This document shows positions 28,448-35,639 of a DNA stretch of 35,639 nt, piece after piece (the first letter of the stretch is position 1; each line of letters begins with the position of its first letter). This DNA is from a virus. The notes beneath the pieces are model-generated. The model saw only the letters and a list, made by a program, of their open reading frames with translations, had not been told where the DNA came from and ran no database searches. Where the stretch lies: IMG/VR virus record IMGVR_UViG_3300010430_000264, positions 1-35,639 of that record. One strand, 5' to 3'. A program made the translations under genes and the position numbers.

Positions 28448-30059
28448 CGTTGTCCTCCAGGCTGGTGCCAGGCGGTGCGGCGGGCGGGGCCTGGGGCACG
28501 ATGCCCCGGTTGTCCTGCTCGCGCTGGTCGCGCTGGATCTCGTCCCAGGTACTGCCCGGGTCTGCGCCCAGGTCGCGGATGATCTGCGAATCGGAGCGCC
28601 AGCGATTCTCTCGCATCAGCTCCATAGCCTGGGCGTCCTTGAGCGGATCGACCCAGGTCCAACGGCGAGCGAACCAGCCCGCCCGCTCGTACTTGTCGAT
28701 GCGGTCGAACGGCAGCGGCTGGCCGGTGCGGGGGTGCCTGATCTGGCGATTGGCCAGGGCCTGCCGAAGCCAGTTCTTGAAGATCGGTCGGTGCAGCCCG
28801 TTGATGACCCATGCCTGGACGCCCTTGTAGAACTCGCGCTCCTCGAGGATCGCCTGGCGGCTGCCCGCGAAGTTCGTGTCCCCGCTGTCCTGGGCCAGCT
28901 GGATGTATGCCGGGCCCAGGCCCGCGCTGATGCGGCGCAGGCACAAGGTCACGAAGGGGTTGAACTCGCTGGCGGGGTACTGCGGGGTGTGGCTCTTGAT
29001 GTCCACGCCCGGGGGAAGCTCGTTCCACTCGCCCGGGGAAAGCTCCACGACGATGTTCCCGCTGCCGTCCTGCTTCGTGCCGGTGAACCCGTCCATCCCT
29101 GGGGTGCGCGTGAAGAAGCCCAGTTGATTCGCGCCCACCCGGGCGTGCGTCACGGCGGCTTCGAAGTAAGCATCCAGCTCGGCGGCAGCGTTCAGGCTCG
29201 TGGCGCCCCAGGGCACGCCCCGGACCTGGCCGACGAACTCGGTCATAAACAGGTGCACGAGGTCGGTGGCCGGGACGCGGATGTGCCCGCGCTCGACCTG
29301 GTAGCCCATCTTCGGGCCCCGGGGGAAGTCCTTGAACCAGTACGCCATCGGCCGGCGCCACTCGTTGACCTCGACCCCCTGGATGATGCTATGCGTCGGC
29401 TCCAGCTGGAACTTCCCGACCTTCTGCCCAGGGTATCGCTCCAGCTTCACGTCCATCAGGTCCGGGTCGTGCGCGTGCAGGGCGAAGCCGAAGCTATTGG
29501 CCTGGCGCCCCATCACCATCTGGACCGGGATCTCGCCGTCGCCCACCACGGTGCGCATCGCGAGCTTCTCGTACTCGGTCCAGTGCAGGCGCCCGCCCAT
29601 GTCGCACTCGTCGCTCCAGCGTTTCCAGGCGTCCTCGATGGCGGCGCAGGCCACCTGATCCTGCTCGGGGATCGCCAGCTGGTCCTGCTGGCCACGCGGG
29701 GCCGGCGGGGTGTCCTCGAGCACGGCCGACTGGAAGCCGATTCCGTGCGGCCCGATGACGTTGCTGACCATGAGCTGGTCGAATCTGCGGAAGTACGGAT
29801 TGTTCCGCACCTGCTCCCGCATCCTGGCCCGCAGGGTGGTGAGCCGGTCGCGGGTTGCTTCCTCGCCGGAGATCGGAACGCGGGTCCAGCTGCTCATCAG
29901 GCGGCTGACTTCGGCGGCGACGTAGTTCCGCACCTTCACGCCCATCGCCGGTTCACGGGCCGGCGGGGTGTCCACCGGGACGTTTGCCGCGCTCGGCCCG
30001 TCCCCGGCCGGGGTTCCTTCCCCGAACGACAGTCGCACGTTTGTTCCAGGAATCCGCAC
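28431..30059 (-). CDS. Portal protein (lambda gpB family)
   Basis: 542 residues, the usual length. It shows the lambda-portal pattern: RDRLTTLRARMREQVRNNPYFRRFDQLMVSNVIGPHGIGFQS, LHAHDPDLMDV, GVEVNEWRRPMAYWFKDFP, HLFMTEFVGQVRGVPWGATSLNAAAELDAYFEAAVTHARVGANQLGFF. The portal is the dodecameric DNA gate at one capsid vertex that docks the terminase and later the neck proteins. GTG at 30059 has AGGGGG as ribosome site. Confidence 0.93.
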   Translation of the reverse strand: MRIPGTNVRLSFGEGTPAGDGPSAANVPVDTPPAREPAMGVKVRNYVAAEVSRLMSSWTRVPISGEEATRDRLTTLRARMREQVRNNPYFRRFDQLMVSNVIGPHGIGFQSAVLEDTPPAPRGQQDQLAIPEQDQVACAAIEDAWKRWSDECDMGGRLHWTEYEKLAMRTVVGDGEIPVQMVMGRQANSFGFALHAHDPDLMDVKLERYPGQKVGKFQLEPTHSIIQGVEVNEWRRPMAYWFKDFPRGPKMGYQVERGHIRVPATDLVHLFMTEFVGQVRGVPWGATSLNAAAELDAYFEAAVTHARVGANQLGFFTRTPGMDGFTGTKQDGSGNIVVELSPGEWNELPPGVDIKSHTPQYPASEFNPFVTLCLRRISAGLGPAYIQLAQDSGDTNFAGSRQAILEEREFYKGVQAWVINGLHRPIFKNWLRQALANRQIRHPRTGQPLPFDRIDKYERAGWFARRWTWVDPLKDAQAMELMRENRWRSDSQIIRDLGADPGSTWDEIQRDQREQDNRGIVPQAPPAAPPGTSLEDNDDQED

Positions 30060-30068
30060 TCGCGCCCC

Positions 30069-30641
30069 CTACATCTGGACGTAGATCCGCTTCGCGCTCT
30101 TGCCCTGCGCGAGCTCGTCAGCCTGAAGCAGCTGGCGCAGTTCTTCCTTGAAGCCGTCGCGGGCCTGGATCAGCTCCTGCATCGTGAGCATGGACACGGT
30201 GCGGGATACGCCACCAGGCGGTGCCACGGACACCGACAGTTCGGCGTCCACGGCGCGGCCCTCGATGTGTGCTTCCAGGGCGGCGATGACTCGCTCCAGC
30301 CACTGCTGGCGGTCTTCCGCACTGGTCAGCGGGTCGGCCACGGTGAGGCGGCCGGTGCCCAGGGTAGTGATCTCGGGGGTGGCGGCATCGTCGTCAGCGA
30401 AGCGGCGCCACAGATAGACGCCTTCGACCCAGCCGGCCCACTCGTCGGAGGCGATCAGCAGTGTATGTGTACTGCCGTCGCCGGTGCAGGAGACGGTAAC
30501 CTGATGACCACCGGCCAGGGCCGCGAAGGTGTACTTCACGAGGTAGCCGGGCGCCGGATAGTCGCTCTCGCTGACTTCCCAGGTGACTGTGTCGCCCAGG
30601 TGGATCTTGTCCGGCTCGCCGGTCGGTACGGTGCTGGTCAT
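30069..30641 (-). CDS. Small head/neck protein between terminase and portal
   Basis: 190 residues from the ATG at 30641, with AGGAGG upstream. N-terminal ~110 residues: a beta-sandwich-like part beginning GDTVTWEVSESDYPAPGYLVKYTF and containing WVEGVYLW; the C-terminal part (LERVIAALEAHIEGRAVDAEL...SMLTMQELIQARDGFKEEL) resembles the phage gpW-like/short adaptor helical region. Proteins with this layout are common at this position in lambda-like phages, but the function is not proven. A copy of the 22-bp repeat lies in its leader. Confidence 0.68.
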   Translation of the reverse strand: MTSTVPTGEPDKIHLGDTVTWEVSESDYPAPGYLVKYTFAALAGGHQVTVSCTGDGSTHTLLIASDEWAGWVEGVYLWRRFADDDAATPEITTLGTGRLTVADPLTSAEDRQQWLERVIAALEAHIEGRAVDAELSVSVAPPGGVSRTVSMLTMQELIQARDGFKEELRQLLQADELAQGKSAKRIYVQM

Positions 30642-30687
30642 GCGGTGGCATCCTCCTGGCGGCAGTCTCGCCTCGGGGGGGCACACC

Positions 30688-30709
30688 GTCGCGGGGATTC
30701 TTCCCCTAT
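30688..30709. repeat. 22-bp direct repeat, copy B
   Basis: Identical to 2289-2310 (see there). It spans the stop codon of the large terminase gene and lies about 50 bases upstream of the 190-residue head gene, so it cannot be explained by protein similarity: it is read in different frames of unrelated proteins at its two sites. Confidence 0.75.
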
Positions 30710-32619
30710 GACTTCTTCCGCTTCCAGTCGTTGATCCAGTTCGTCGGCCGGCGGCGGACAGCCGATTGGAAGCCAGGGCTCAGGCGGGGGCCCTTCTCCG
30801 GTTCCTGCGGGGTAGGCTCGTCGTGATAGGTCTCGGCCAGCGCATCCCAGACCGGGCTCAAGATGTACAGCGCGGCCAGGGCGTACTGGAAACAGTCAAG
30901 GCCCTCGACGCGCGCCCGGGTCGGCTTCCACACCCGGCGCAGTCTGCCCTGGTGGATGTGCGGTTCGCAGACCTCGCCGCAGACCTGCTGCGCCCACTCC
31001 TCATCAAATCCGGGCCGGACCGGGACGTGGATGTACCCGGGGCCCTTCTCGGTCAGGTTGAGCCGGGCATAGATCAGGCCCTTGCAAGTATCCGATCCGA
31101 CGATGAACAGCGGGACCACAACCGCCTCAACGCCCGGAGCGCCCGCCCGCTTCCTGGTAACCGGCGCGGCCACCAGGGGGCGCCCCTCGCCGCCGCGCCC
31201 CTGGATGGCCCAGACCCGGCGGTGTGATCGGGCAGAGACCCAGCGGTACACGGTATCGGTCTTGTAGTTCGCATCGACGCAGCAGCCCGTGATCTCCATC
31301 GGCTGGCCGCTCTCGTGCTGATAGCTGGAGCCCAGCCAATCGTCCAGCTGCTCCCAGGGGGCGCTGGTGTCCGGATCGCCGAAGAACACCCGGGTCTCAA
31401 TCGCCCAGGATTCTTCACCCCGGCCGAAGGCCCAGGCGGTCGCCTCCAGGCGGTCGTCCTGCACATCCACTCCGGCCAGGATGACCAGGGCCTTCATCGG
31501 CACGTCCGTGGGGAACTGCTCGCGGCGGGCGAACAGCTTCTCCCAGTCCGCGCCGGTGCCCTCTTCCTTCCACACTTCGCCCAGCACGAGGTTCGTCCAC
31601 GTCTTCAGCTTGCGCCGGCGGTCGGCGTGCTCGTTGGCCTCCAGGAACTGCCGCACCTGGGCCTCCCAGGTGCGCATCCCCAGCGGCGCGTAAAGCTGGG
31701 GCAGGTGGTATCCGCGCACGTCGGGCGGGCACCCTTCCTTCGTCTGGCGCCACTCTGCATTTCCGATGCGCAGCAGCTCGGGCTTGTCGCGCTCGGTGTG
31801 GCCGTGCTCACACTTCAGGCATACCAGGCGCACGGTCTCGGGCTTGCCCTTCTCCCACTTCAGGCGCTTCCAGCTGATGATGTCATAGTCGCCGCAGCGC
31901 AGGCACGGCACGAAGTAGCGGCGCTGATCGGTGTTCTTGAACAGGCCCTGGATTCGGCTGGCGCCGTCGATGGTCGGGGTGCACGGAACGAACATCTTGG
32001 ACTGCGCAGCGTAGGCGCTGGCGCGGCCCTCGATCAGATCCATCGGATCGCCCTCGCCGTCCACGTCCTCGGGGTAGCGGTCGGGCTCGTCCGGGAACAG
32101 GTAGCGGGCGCTGAACTGCGACAGGCCCGCGCTGCTGTTCGCGCCGGCCATGCCCAGGATGCCGTCCGATCCGAACTCGGTCAGGGCCTGAGTGTTGCCA
32201 CCGTCGCGAGACTTCTTCGGCGCGATCCACCTGGCGACGCACGGCAGTTTCATCATCGGTTCCAGGCGCTGCCGCCTGGTGCGCCTGGCCATCTGGTCGG
32301 TCGGCAGCACCATCAGGATCGGGCCGTGCGCGGCGGGCTCGGCCATGAGGTAGCCGACCCAGTTGTTCCCGATCTCGCTGCCGCCGATCTGGCCGCCCTT
32401 CATGAAGATCACCACGCGGATCGGGCTGTCCATCGACAGGCAATCCATCGGCTCCACAAGGAAGGGGGTGCGGTCGTTGTTCCAGGCACCAGGGAATGGC
32501 GATTCCTTCCGGGTCAGAACGCGGTTCGCTTCCGCCCACTCAGACACCTGCGGCCTATCCGGCGGCATGAACCCTTCGCCGAAATAGACCAGCAGATCCT
32601 CTGCCCGGATCGCGCTCAA
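30706..32619 (-). CDS. Terminase large subunit (GpA family)
   Basis: 637 residues from a TTG at 32619 that overlaps the upstream stop; a GTG at 32658 is an alternative adding 13 residues. The ATPase has Walker A KGGQIGGSE (around 74-82) and Walker B region LFPDEPDRYPEDVDGEGDP. Two CxxC pairs (CLRCGDYD and CLKCEHGH) form a zinc site as in GpA. The C-terminal nuclease domain has AGVDVQDDRLE and CVDANYKTDTVYRW with metal-binding aspartates. The enzyme cuts concatemers and drives DNA into the prohead; a GpA-type enzyme usually makes cos ends. Confidence 0.95.
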   Translation of the reverse strand: MSAIRAEDLLVYFGEGFMPPDRPQVSEWAEANRVLTRKESPFPGAWNNDRTPFLVEPMDCLSMDSPIRVVIFMKGGQIGGSEIGNNWVGYLMAEPAAHGPILMVLPTDQMARRTRRQRLEPMMKLPCVARWIAPKKSRDGGNTQALTEFGSDGILGMAGANSSAGLSQFSARYLFPDEPDRYPEDVDGEGDPMDLIEGRASAYAAQSKMFVPCTPTIDGASRIQGLFKNTDQRRYFVPCLRCGDYDIISWKRLKWEKGKPETVRLVCLKCEHGHTERDKPELLRIGNAEWRQTKEGCPPDVRGYHLPQLYAPLGMRTWEAQVRQFLEANEHADRRRKLKTWTNLVLGEVWKEEGTGADWEKLFARREQFPTDVPMKALVILAGVDVQDDRLEATAWAFGRGEESWAIETRVFFGDPDTSAPWEQLDDWLGSSYQHESGQPMEITGCCVDANYKTDTVYRWVSARSHRRVWAIQGRGGEGRPLVAAPVTRKRAGAPGVEAVVVPLFIVGSDTCKGLIYARLNLTEKGPGYIHVPVRPGFDEEWAQQVCGEVCEPHIHQGRLRRVWKPTRARVEGLDCFQYALAALYILSPVWDALAETYHDEPTPQEPEKGPRLSPGFQSAVRRRPTNWINDWKRKKS

Positions 32620-33347
32620 ATCTCGTCGGGCTCCGGCAGGGCACCGGCCGGCGGGCACTCGGGAAGCAGGATCTCGAGCGGGCCCACCAGGTCACCCTTC
32701 AGCCCCAGGGAATCGACCATGCCGCCCCACACCCGATAGTTGCCGGGCTCCAGTCCCCAGTTGCTGTGCAGCTTGGTGGTCACGAAGTCGTCCAGGACGA
32801 AGTTCCCGTCGAAGTCTTCGATCAGGAAGTAGTATTCCGTCAGCGGCAGCCCCGGGTCCGGGCGGTCGGGGATAACCGTCTCGGGGTCCGGGTCGCAATC
32901 ATCGAAGATGAGGAACAGTTCACCGCTCTGGCCCCAGAGGCTGTCCTGCACTGAGATGCGCAGTTCGAACGGCGGGGTGAGCCAGGCCCGCACGGCCGTG
33001 GACGTGGCGCCCACTTCTATGCCCTGCTCCTGATACCATTGCCCCGCGTTCAACTCGCCAGGGGTCTGGGTCGCGCCGAAGGCCCAGGGCACACCGTTGG
33101 TCCAGATCACACCGGGCACGTCGCCCTGCTCGGGCGGCAGCTGGCGGACCCACATCCCAGCGTCGCCGTCGCCCTGGTCGAACACGAAGAACATCTGGCC
33201 GTTGATCGTCTGCTGGTAGCCGCCCACGTTGTTCGCGGTGTCCTGGCCGAACCTGGAGAACAGACCCAGCAGGCCGATGTCCACGTAGATCAGTCCGGCG
33301 CCGGCGGTGATCGCCAGGGCAGCCGCTATCACGGTCATCCGTCTCAC
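32616..33347 (-). CDS. Membrane-anchored or secreted protein inserted between the terminase genes
   Basis: 243 residues from a GTG at 33347 overlapping the small terminase stop (GTGA), with AAGGGGA as ribosome site; an ATG at 33338 would be too far from it. The N-terminus MRRMTVIAAALAITAGAGLIYV is a signal-anchor; the rest is beta-rich, acidic, with a Pro/Asp-rich linker (DDCDPDPETVIPDRPDPG) between two similar-sized halves. Both neighbours are packaging genes, so a membrane protein here is a likely cargo gene (host-surface change or superinfection exclusion). No family recognised. Confidence 0.7.
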   Translation of the reverse strand: MRRMTVIAAALAITAGAGLIYVDIGLLGLFSRFGQDTANNVGGYQQTINGQMFFVFDQGDGDAGMWVRQLPPEQGDVPGVIWTNGVPWAFGATQTPGELNAGQWYQEQGIEVGATSTAVRAWLTPPFELRISVQDSLWGQSGELFLIFDDCDPDPETVIPDRPDPGLPLTEYYFLIEDFDGNFVLDDFVTTKLHSNWGLEPGNYRVWGGMVDSLGLKGDLVGPLEILLPECPPAGALPEPDEI

Positions 33348-34018
33348 GATTTCTTCCCCTTGTCTTGCCCGCGCACCAGGCCCGCCGGGTCGGCGGCCAG
33401 GCTGCGCAGAGCTGATTCCACGTCCTCGCGGAGCATGGTACGGCACTTGGCCACGTCATCAACCGGGGCGACCATCGGCCCCAGGCGGTCGGGCAGGGTG
33501 AGCAGCAGGTCGCGGACGTTGCCGGCCACCGCCCTGAAGGCGGCCTCGACGGCGGCCAGCGGGACCATCTGCCCCGACTTCTCCAGGTACTCCATCTGCT
33601 TCAGCCGGGCGTTGAACGCCTCGGTCATGGCCCTGGATTGGTAGTAGTCGGGCACCCCTGCGCCGTCCTCGCCCCCTCCGTCTCCGGCCTGGCCCTGGGG
33701 CCCGGAATCCTCCGGCGGCCCGGAGGCGGGCGCCTGGGCGGCTCTCTCCCGGCGTTTGGCGTGCCTCTTGGTCTGGTGGGCCCGCCCCTTCTCTGCGGCG
33801 TGCTCGCTTCGGCGGTTCGGTGCGGTGCGGTCGGACCACGACTTGTCAGCGGCGGCAGGGTCGATCCCGTTGCGGCTGCTGCCCTCGACGTACTGGATGC
33901 GCCCGTCCCGGAGCGCCTTCTGCACGGCGGAAGGGCTCCCGCCCAGGAGCCCTTCCTTCTTCCGGTGTGCAGCATAGGCCCGGATCGAGAGGCCCTTCCG
34001 GGGCTTCGGTCCGGGCAC
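33344..34018 (-). CDS. Terminase small subunit (Nu1-like)
   Basis: 224 residues. The opening KGLSIRAYAAHRKKEGLLGGSPSAVQKALRDGRIQYVEGSSRNGIDPAAADKSWSDRT is the winged-helix DNA-recognition region of Nu1-type small terminases, followed by a Pro/Gly-rich linker and a helical part (EAFNARLKQMEYLEKSGQMVPLAAVEAAFRAVAGNVRDLLLTLPDRL) for binding the large subunit. It recognises the packaging site. The start is a GTG at 34018 with only a weak ribosome site. Confidence 0.85.
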   Translation of the reverse strand: MPGPKPRKGLSIRAYAAHRKKEGLLGGSPSAVQKALRDGRIQYVEGSSRNGIDPAAADKSWSDRTAPNRRSEHAAEKGRAHQTKRHAKRRERAAQAPASGPPEDSGPQGQAGDGGGEDGAGVPDYYQSRAMTEAFNARLKQMEYLEKSGQMVPLAAVEAAFRAVAGNVRDLLLTLPDRLGPMVAPVDDVAKCRTMLREDVESALRSLAADPAGLVRGQDKGKKS

Positions 34019-34020
34019 GC

Positions 34021-34479
34021 TCAGCCTACCGTGGTCAGCGCGAGACGTTCGCGCAGTTGCGGGTGGCCGCCCAGCAGTGAGGTCTCGGCATCATCCCAGG
34101 TGCGCGGCGAATCAGCGAAGCTGCCGAACGCCTGCGCCTGGATGAATAGCTCGAGGAGGTCCGGCGGGCTGGCTCCGATCTCGATGCGCGTCACCTGGTA
34201 TGCCAGGCTCCGGTTCTGCATCGCCCTCTGCGCCCGCATGAACAGTTCCTGGAGCAGCCGCTTCCCGTCCTGGCCGGTGGCCACCAGCTGGATCTGCACG
34301 TCCAACTCGGTCGGGCCCGTGACGACCATCTCGGGCAGCGCGGCGCCGAAGCTGTAGAGGGGCATCGTGTCGCGGCTGATTGTGGCCTTCCAGTTCCGGA
34401 CCCAGCAGTCACCATCAGCGCCCTGGACGCGGTGCGCCTCCAGCAGCCCCGTGGGCCTTCCGATCACCGGGCTACCCAC
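34021..34479 (-). CDS. Hypothetical protein upstream of the terminase genes
   Basis: 152 residues, not recognised. The text TGPTELDVQIQLVATGQDGKRLLQELFMRAQRAMQNRSLAYQVTRIEIGASPPDLLELFIQAQAFG shows alternating strands and helices; composition is normal for a virion protein. GTG at 34479 overlaps the preceding stop by eight bases, so it is co-translated with the first gene of the late operon. Confidence 0.65.
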   Translation of the reverse strand: MGSPVIGRPTGLLEAHRVQGADGDCWVRNWKATISRDTMPLYSFGAALPEMVVTGPTELDVQIQLVATGQDGKRLLQELFMRAQRAMQNRSLAYQVTRIEIGASPPDLLELFIQAQAFGSFADSPRTWDDAETSLLGGHPQLRERLALTTVG

Positions 34480-35026
34480 GATCCATCACCGCCCGGGCGT
34501 CCTCGTGCTGCCGCACCAGGATGCCCCGCAACTCTTCAGACACCGGCTCGCCCTGGACGACTTCCAGCGCGGCGAACAGGGCGGCGGCGATCAGCTCGCG
34601 GGTGTCGTCCTGGTGTTCGCAGCTGGGGCACGCAACGTCCGGAGCCAGGCCCTCGTGCCTGGGGTCCGCCTGGACCAGCCATCGCGTGATCGTGGCGGCC
34701 GTCTCTTCGGGGTCTTTGCCGGCGGCGGTCTGCAGTTCGAAGGCGACGGTGTACAGCTGGTGATCGTCGTCCTCCTGGATCTGGTGGACCCGGGGGAACA
34801 GCACCAGGCCCAGGTGCTTCCCGCCCTCGGCCGGGCGCGGATGCTCGCCCAGGTAGACCCGGGTCTTGAAGCCCAGGCCGTGCAGCCTGGTGCCGGCGAC
34901 CTCCAGCTGCTCGTGGAGCTCGCGGAGCAGGCGGCGGCCCAGGACGACGTTCTGCGCTCCGGCCTGGTCGTCGGGGTCTAGCTGGGGGGCGGTGAACTGG
35001 GCACTGACGTGCAGCTGGTCGGTCAT
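34472..35026 (-). CDS. Hypothetical protein, first gene of the late operon
   Basis: 184 residues, not recognised. It has an alpha/beta layout with CPSCEHQDDTRELIAAALFAALEVVQGEPVSEEL near the end. A strong CACAGGAGGATCACG ribosome site precedes the ATG at 35026. Its mid part (YTVAFELQTAAGKDPEETAATITRWLVQADPR) resembles small phage neck or tail proteins, but its position before the terminase genes is unusual for these. Confidence 0.65.
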   Translation of the reverse strand: MTDQLHVSAQFTAPQLDPDDQAGAQNVVLGRRLLRELHEQLEVAGTRLHGLGFKTRVYLGEHPRPAEGGKHLGLVLFPRVHQIQEDDDHQLYTVAFELQTAAGKDPEETAATITRWLVQADPRHEGLAPDVACPSCEHQDDTRELIAAALFAALEVVQGEPVSEELRGILVRQHEDARAVMDRG

Positions 35027-35115
35027 CGTGATCCTCCTGTGACGGGATGCGCCCGGGAATGGGGCCCCGGACGGCTACCCCGGACTGTACAACCCCCCCA
35101 CGAGCACAGTCACTG

Positions 35116-35132
35116 GAAAAAGCCGGCGGCTT
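35116..35132 (-). terminator. Short terminator before the late operon
   Basis: On the minus strand AAGCC, a three-base loop and GGCTT form a 5-bp stem followed by further T residues (five in all). It lies about 95 bases upstream of the first late gene. The rest of 35027-35318 holds no gene I can support; a late promoter must be near, but I could not recognise its boxes. Confidence 0.4.
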
Positions 35133-35318
35133 GCCTCACCCGTATAGGCCCACCCCCGCCGGAGTACCTTGAGCCTGCCAGGGGGCCCTGTTCCCTGTAT
35201 TCGGGCCCTCAAAAGCTGTCGAGGGGTAGCGGGTACAGTTCCGTGCCTCGGCCGGTGCTCTGGTCGCTCGCCCCAGGAGTTCACGTCCTGGGCGGGCCTG
35301 TCAGCGCGGCCAGGGCAG

Positions 35319-35639
35319 TCAGCCTGCCCCCGGGGGGGCAACGGCTCGGCATCGCCGCGTCGTCCCTGTCAGGCCGCCCAGGGGGGCCGGGATGACAGCG
35401 ATGCCCAGGAGTGTCCGGGCATCGTGGGGCTCGGCTGTCATCGGGGTCGGAGAGCGCCAGAGGCCCAGGGCGGGGGGCACTCGTGACCATCCGGTGCGGG
35501 GGGTGGGGGGTTGGACGGCCCAGGCGAAGCCTCGCTGAGCCGCGCGCGGCCTGCGACCGCCCGCCCAAATCCCAAGGTAGACGTCGTCGTAGAAGATCCG
35601 AACGTCGCTGAACAGGGCCTCGATCGTGCTGTTCGTGGC
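35319..35639 (-). CDS. Partial tail-spike paralogue, C-terminal end, stop codon lost
   Basis: The gene enters from the right edge. Its in-frame end EALFSDVRIFYDD matches EALFSDVRLYYDGA, the C-terminus of the spike at 211-2223. Where that spike has TAG, this copy has TAC, so the frame runs on for about 80 low-quality codons to a TGA at 35319. The flanking bases after the stop are also alike in both copies (about 146-210 and 35510-35576). Either the run-on is real, or a stop was lost by mutation or sequencing error. Start and length are unknown. Confidence 0.55.
   Translation of the reverse strand, partial: ATNSTIEALFSDVRIFYDDVYLGIWAGGRRPRAAQRGFAWAVQPPTPRTGWSRVPPALGLWRSPTPMTAEPHDARTLLGIAVIPAPLGGLTGTTRRCRAVAPPGAG
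35391..35442. repeat. Nested inverted repeats upstream of the packaging genes
   Basis: GATGACAGC (35391-35399) is inverse to GCTGTCATC (35434-35442); inside it CGATGCCC (35399-35406) is inverse to GGGCATCG (35417-35424). The structure lies in the run-on part of the spike paralogue and about 1.4 kb upstream of the small terminase gene. It could be a terminator-like stem without a U-tract or a protein-binding site such as a packaging site. Confidence 0.55.

Noticed and set aside
28320-30734. Long plus-strand frame (about 804 codons) opposite the portal gene
   Set aside because: Antisense shadow of portal and capsid genes; no ribosome site, low-complexity composition, no recognisable domain.
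35281-35568. 95-residue minus-strand frame near the right end
   Set aside because: It is in a different frame from the spike paralogue end, starts from a TTG inside the conserved 3' flank, has no ribosome site and is Pro/Arg-rich.
1-35639. Complete circular or terminally repeated phage genome
   Set aside because: The similarity between the two ends is partial (diverged spike 3' ends and flanks), not an exact terminal repeat, and replication genes are absent.

Overview
This window is a stretch of a GC-rich (by eye about 65% G+C), tightly packed genome of a tailed phage or prophage. Every gene I can support lies on the minus strand and reads from the right end towards the left. The head and packaging genes (GpA-type large terminase, lambda-type portal, gpFII-, Z-, U-, V-, G/GT- and H-like genes in lambda order) indicate a lambda-like siphovirus. 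A zinc amidase endolysin and strong AGGAG-type ribosome sites suggest a Gram-negative, probably proteobacterial, host. I see no integrase, tRNA, rRNA, CRISPR or polymerase/helicase gene, so the genome probably continues beyond both ends.

Layout, in the direction of transcription (right to left). (1) 35319-35639: the C-terminus of a second tail-spike-like gene, a relative of the spike at the left end, which has lost its stop codon; it runs into a region of nested inverted repeats. (2) 14060-35026: the late operon. It holds two unknown genes, the small terminase, a membrane-anchored cargo gene, the large terminase, a head-tail gene, the portal, a fused prohead protease-major capsid protein, head completion genes, the tail tube, a G/GT chaperone pair with an A-AAA-AAC frameshift site, the tape measure, two large tail-tip proteins (one with a LamG-like end), a free-standing PAS-domain protein, then a lysis cluster. 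A rho-independent terminator closes it at about 13976-14007. (3) 6716-13885: an operon preceded by a perfect operator-like palindrome. It holds small DNA- or zinc-binding proteins, a RusA-like resolvase, a possible DnaA-box origin near 12.2-12.35 kb, and a five-gene block ParB-like / cupin / PAPS-reductase-like / IbrA-like / IbrB-like. (4) 2284-6481: two further transcription units of mostly unknown early proteins, each started by a near-identical duplicated terminator-promoter-leader cassette, ending with two small helix-turn-helix regulators. (5) 211-2223: a tail spike with a NodB-deacetylase-like N-terminus, followed by a long poly-G tract.

How the parts fit: the late operon builds and packages the virion and lyses the cell; the two early units are probably controlled together through the operator inside their promoters; and the ParB/cupin/IbrA/IbrB block is a translationally coupled cassette of unknown chemistry, with nucleic-acid modification or host-gene control the most reasonable guesses. 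A 14-bp palindrome identical to the core of the bacterial chromosomal parS site sits on the endolysin start codon. The IbrAB-like block, the parS-like site, the PAS protein and the duplicated cassettes are the most unusual parts of the window.
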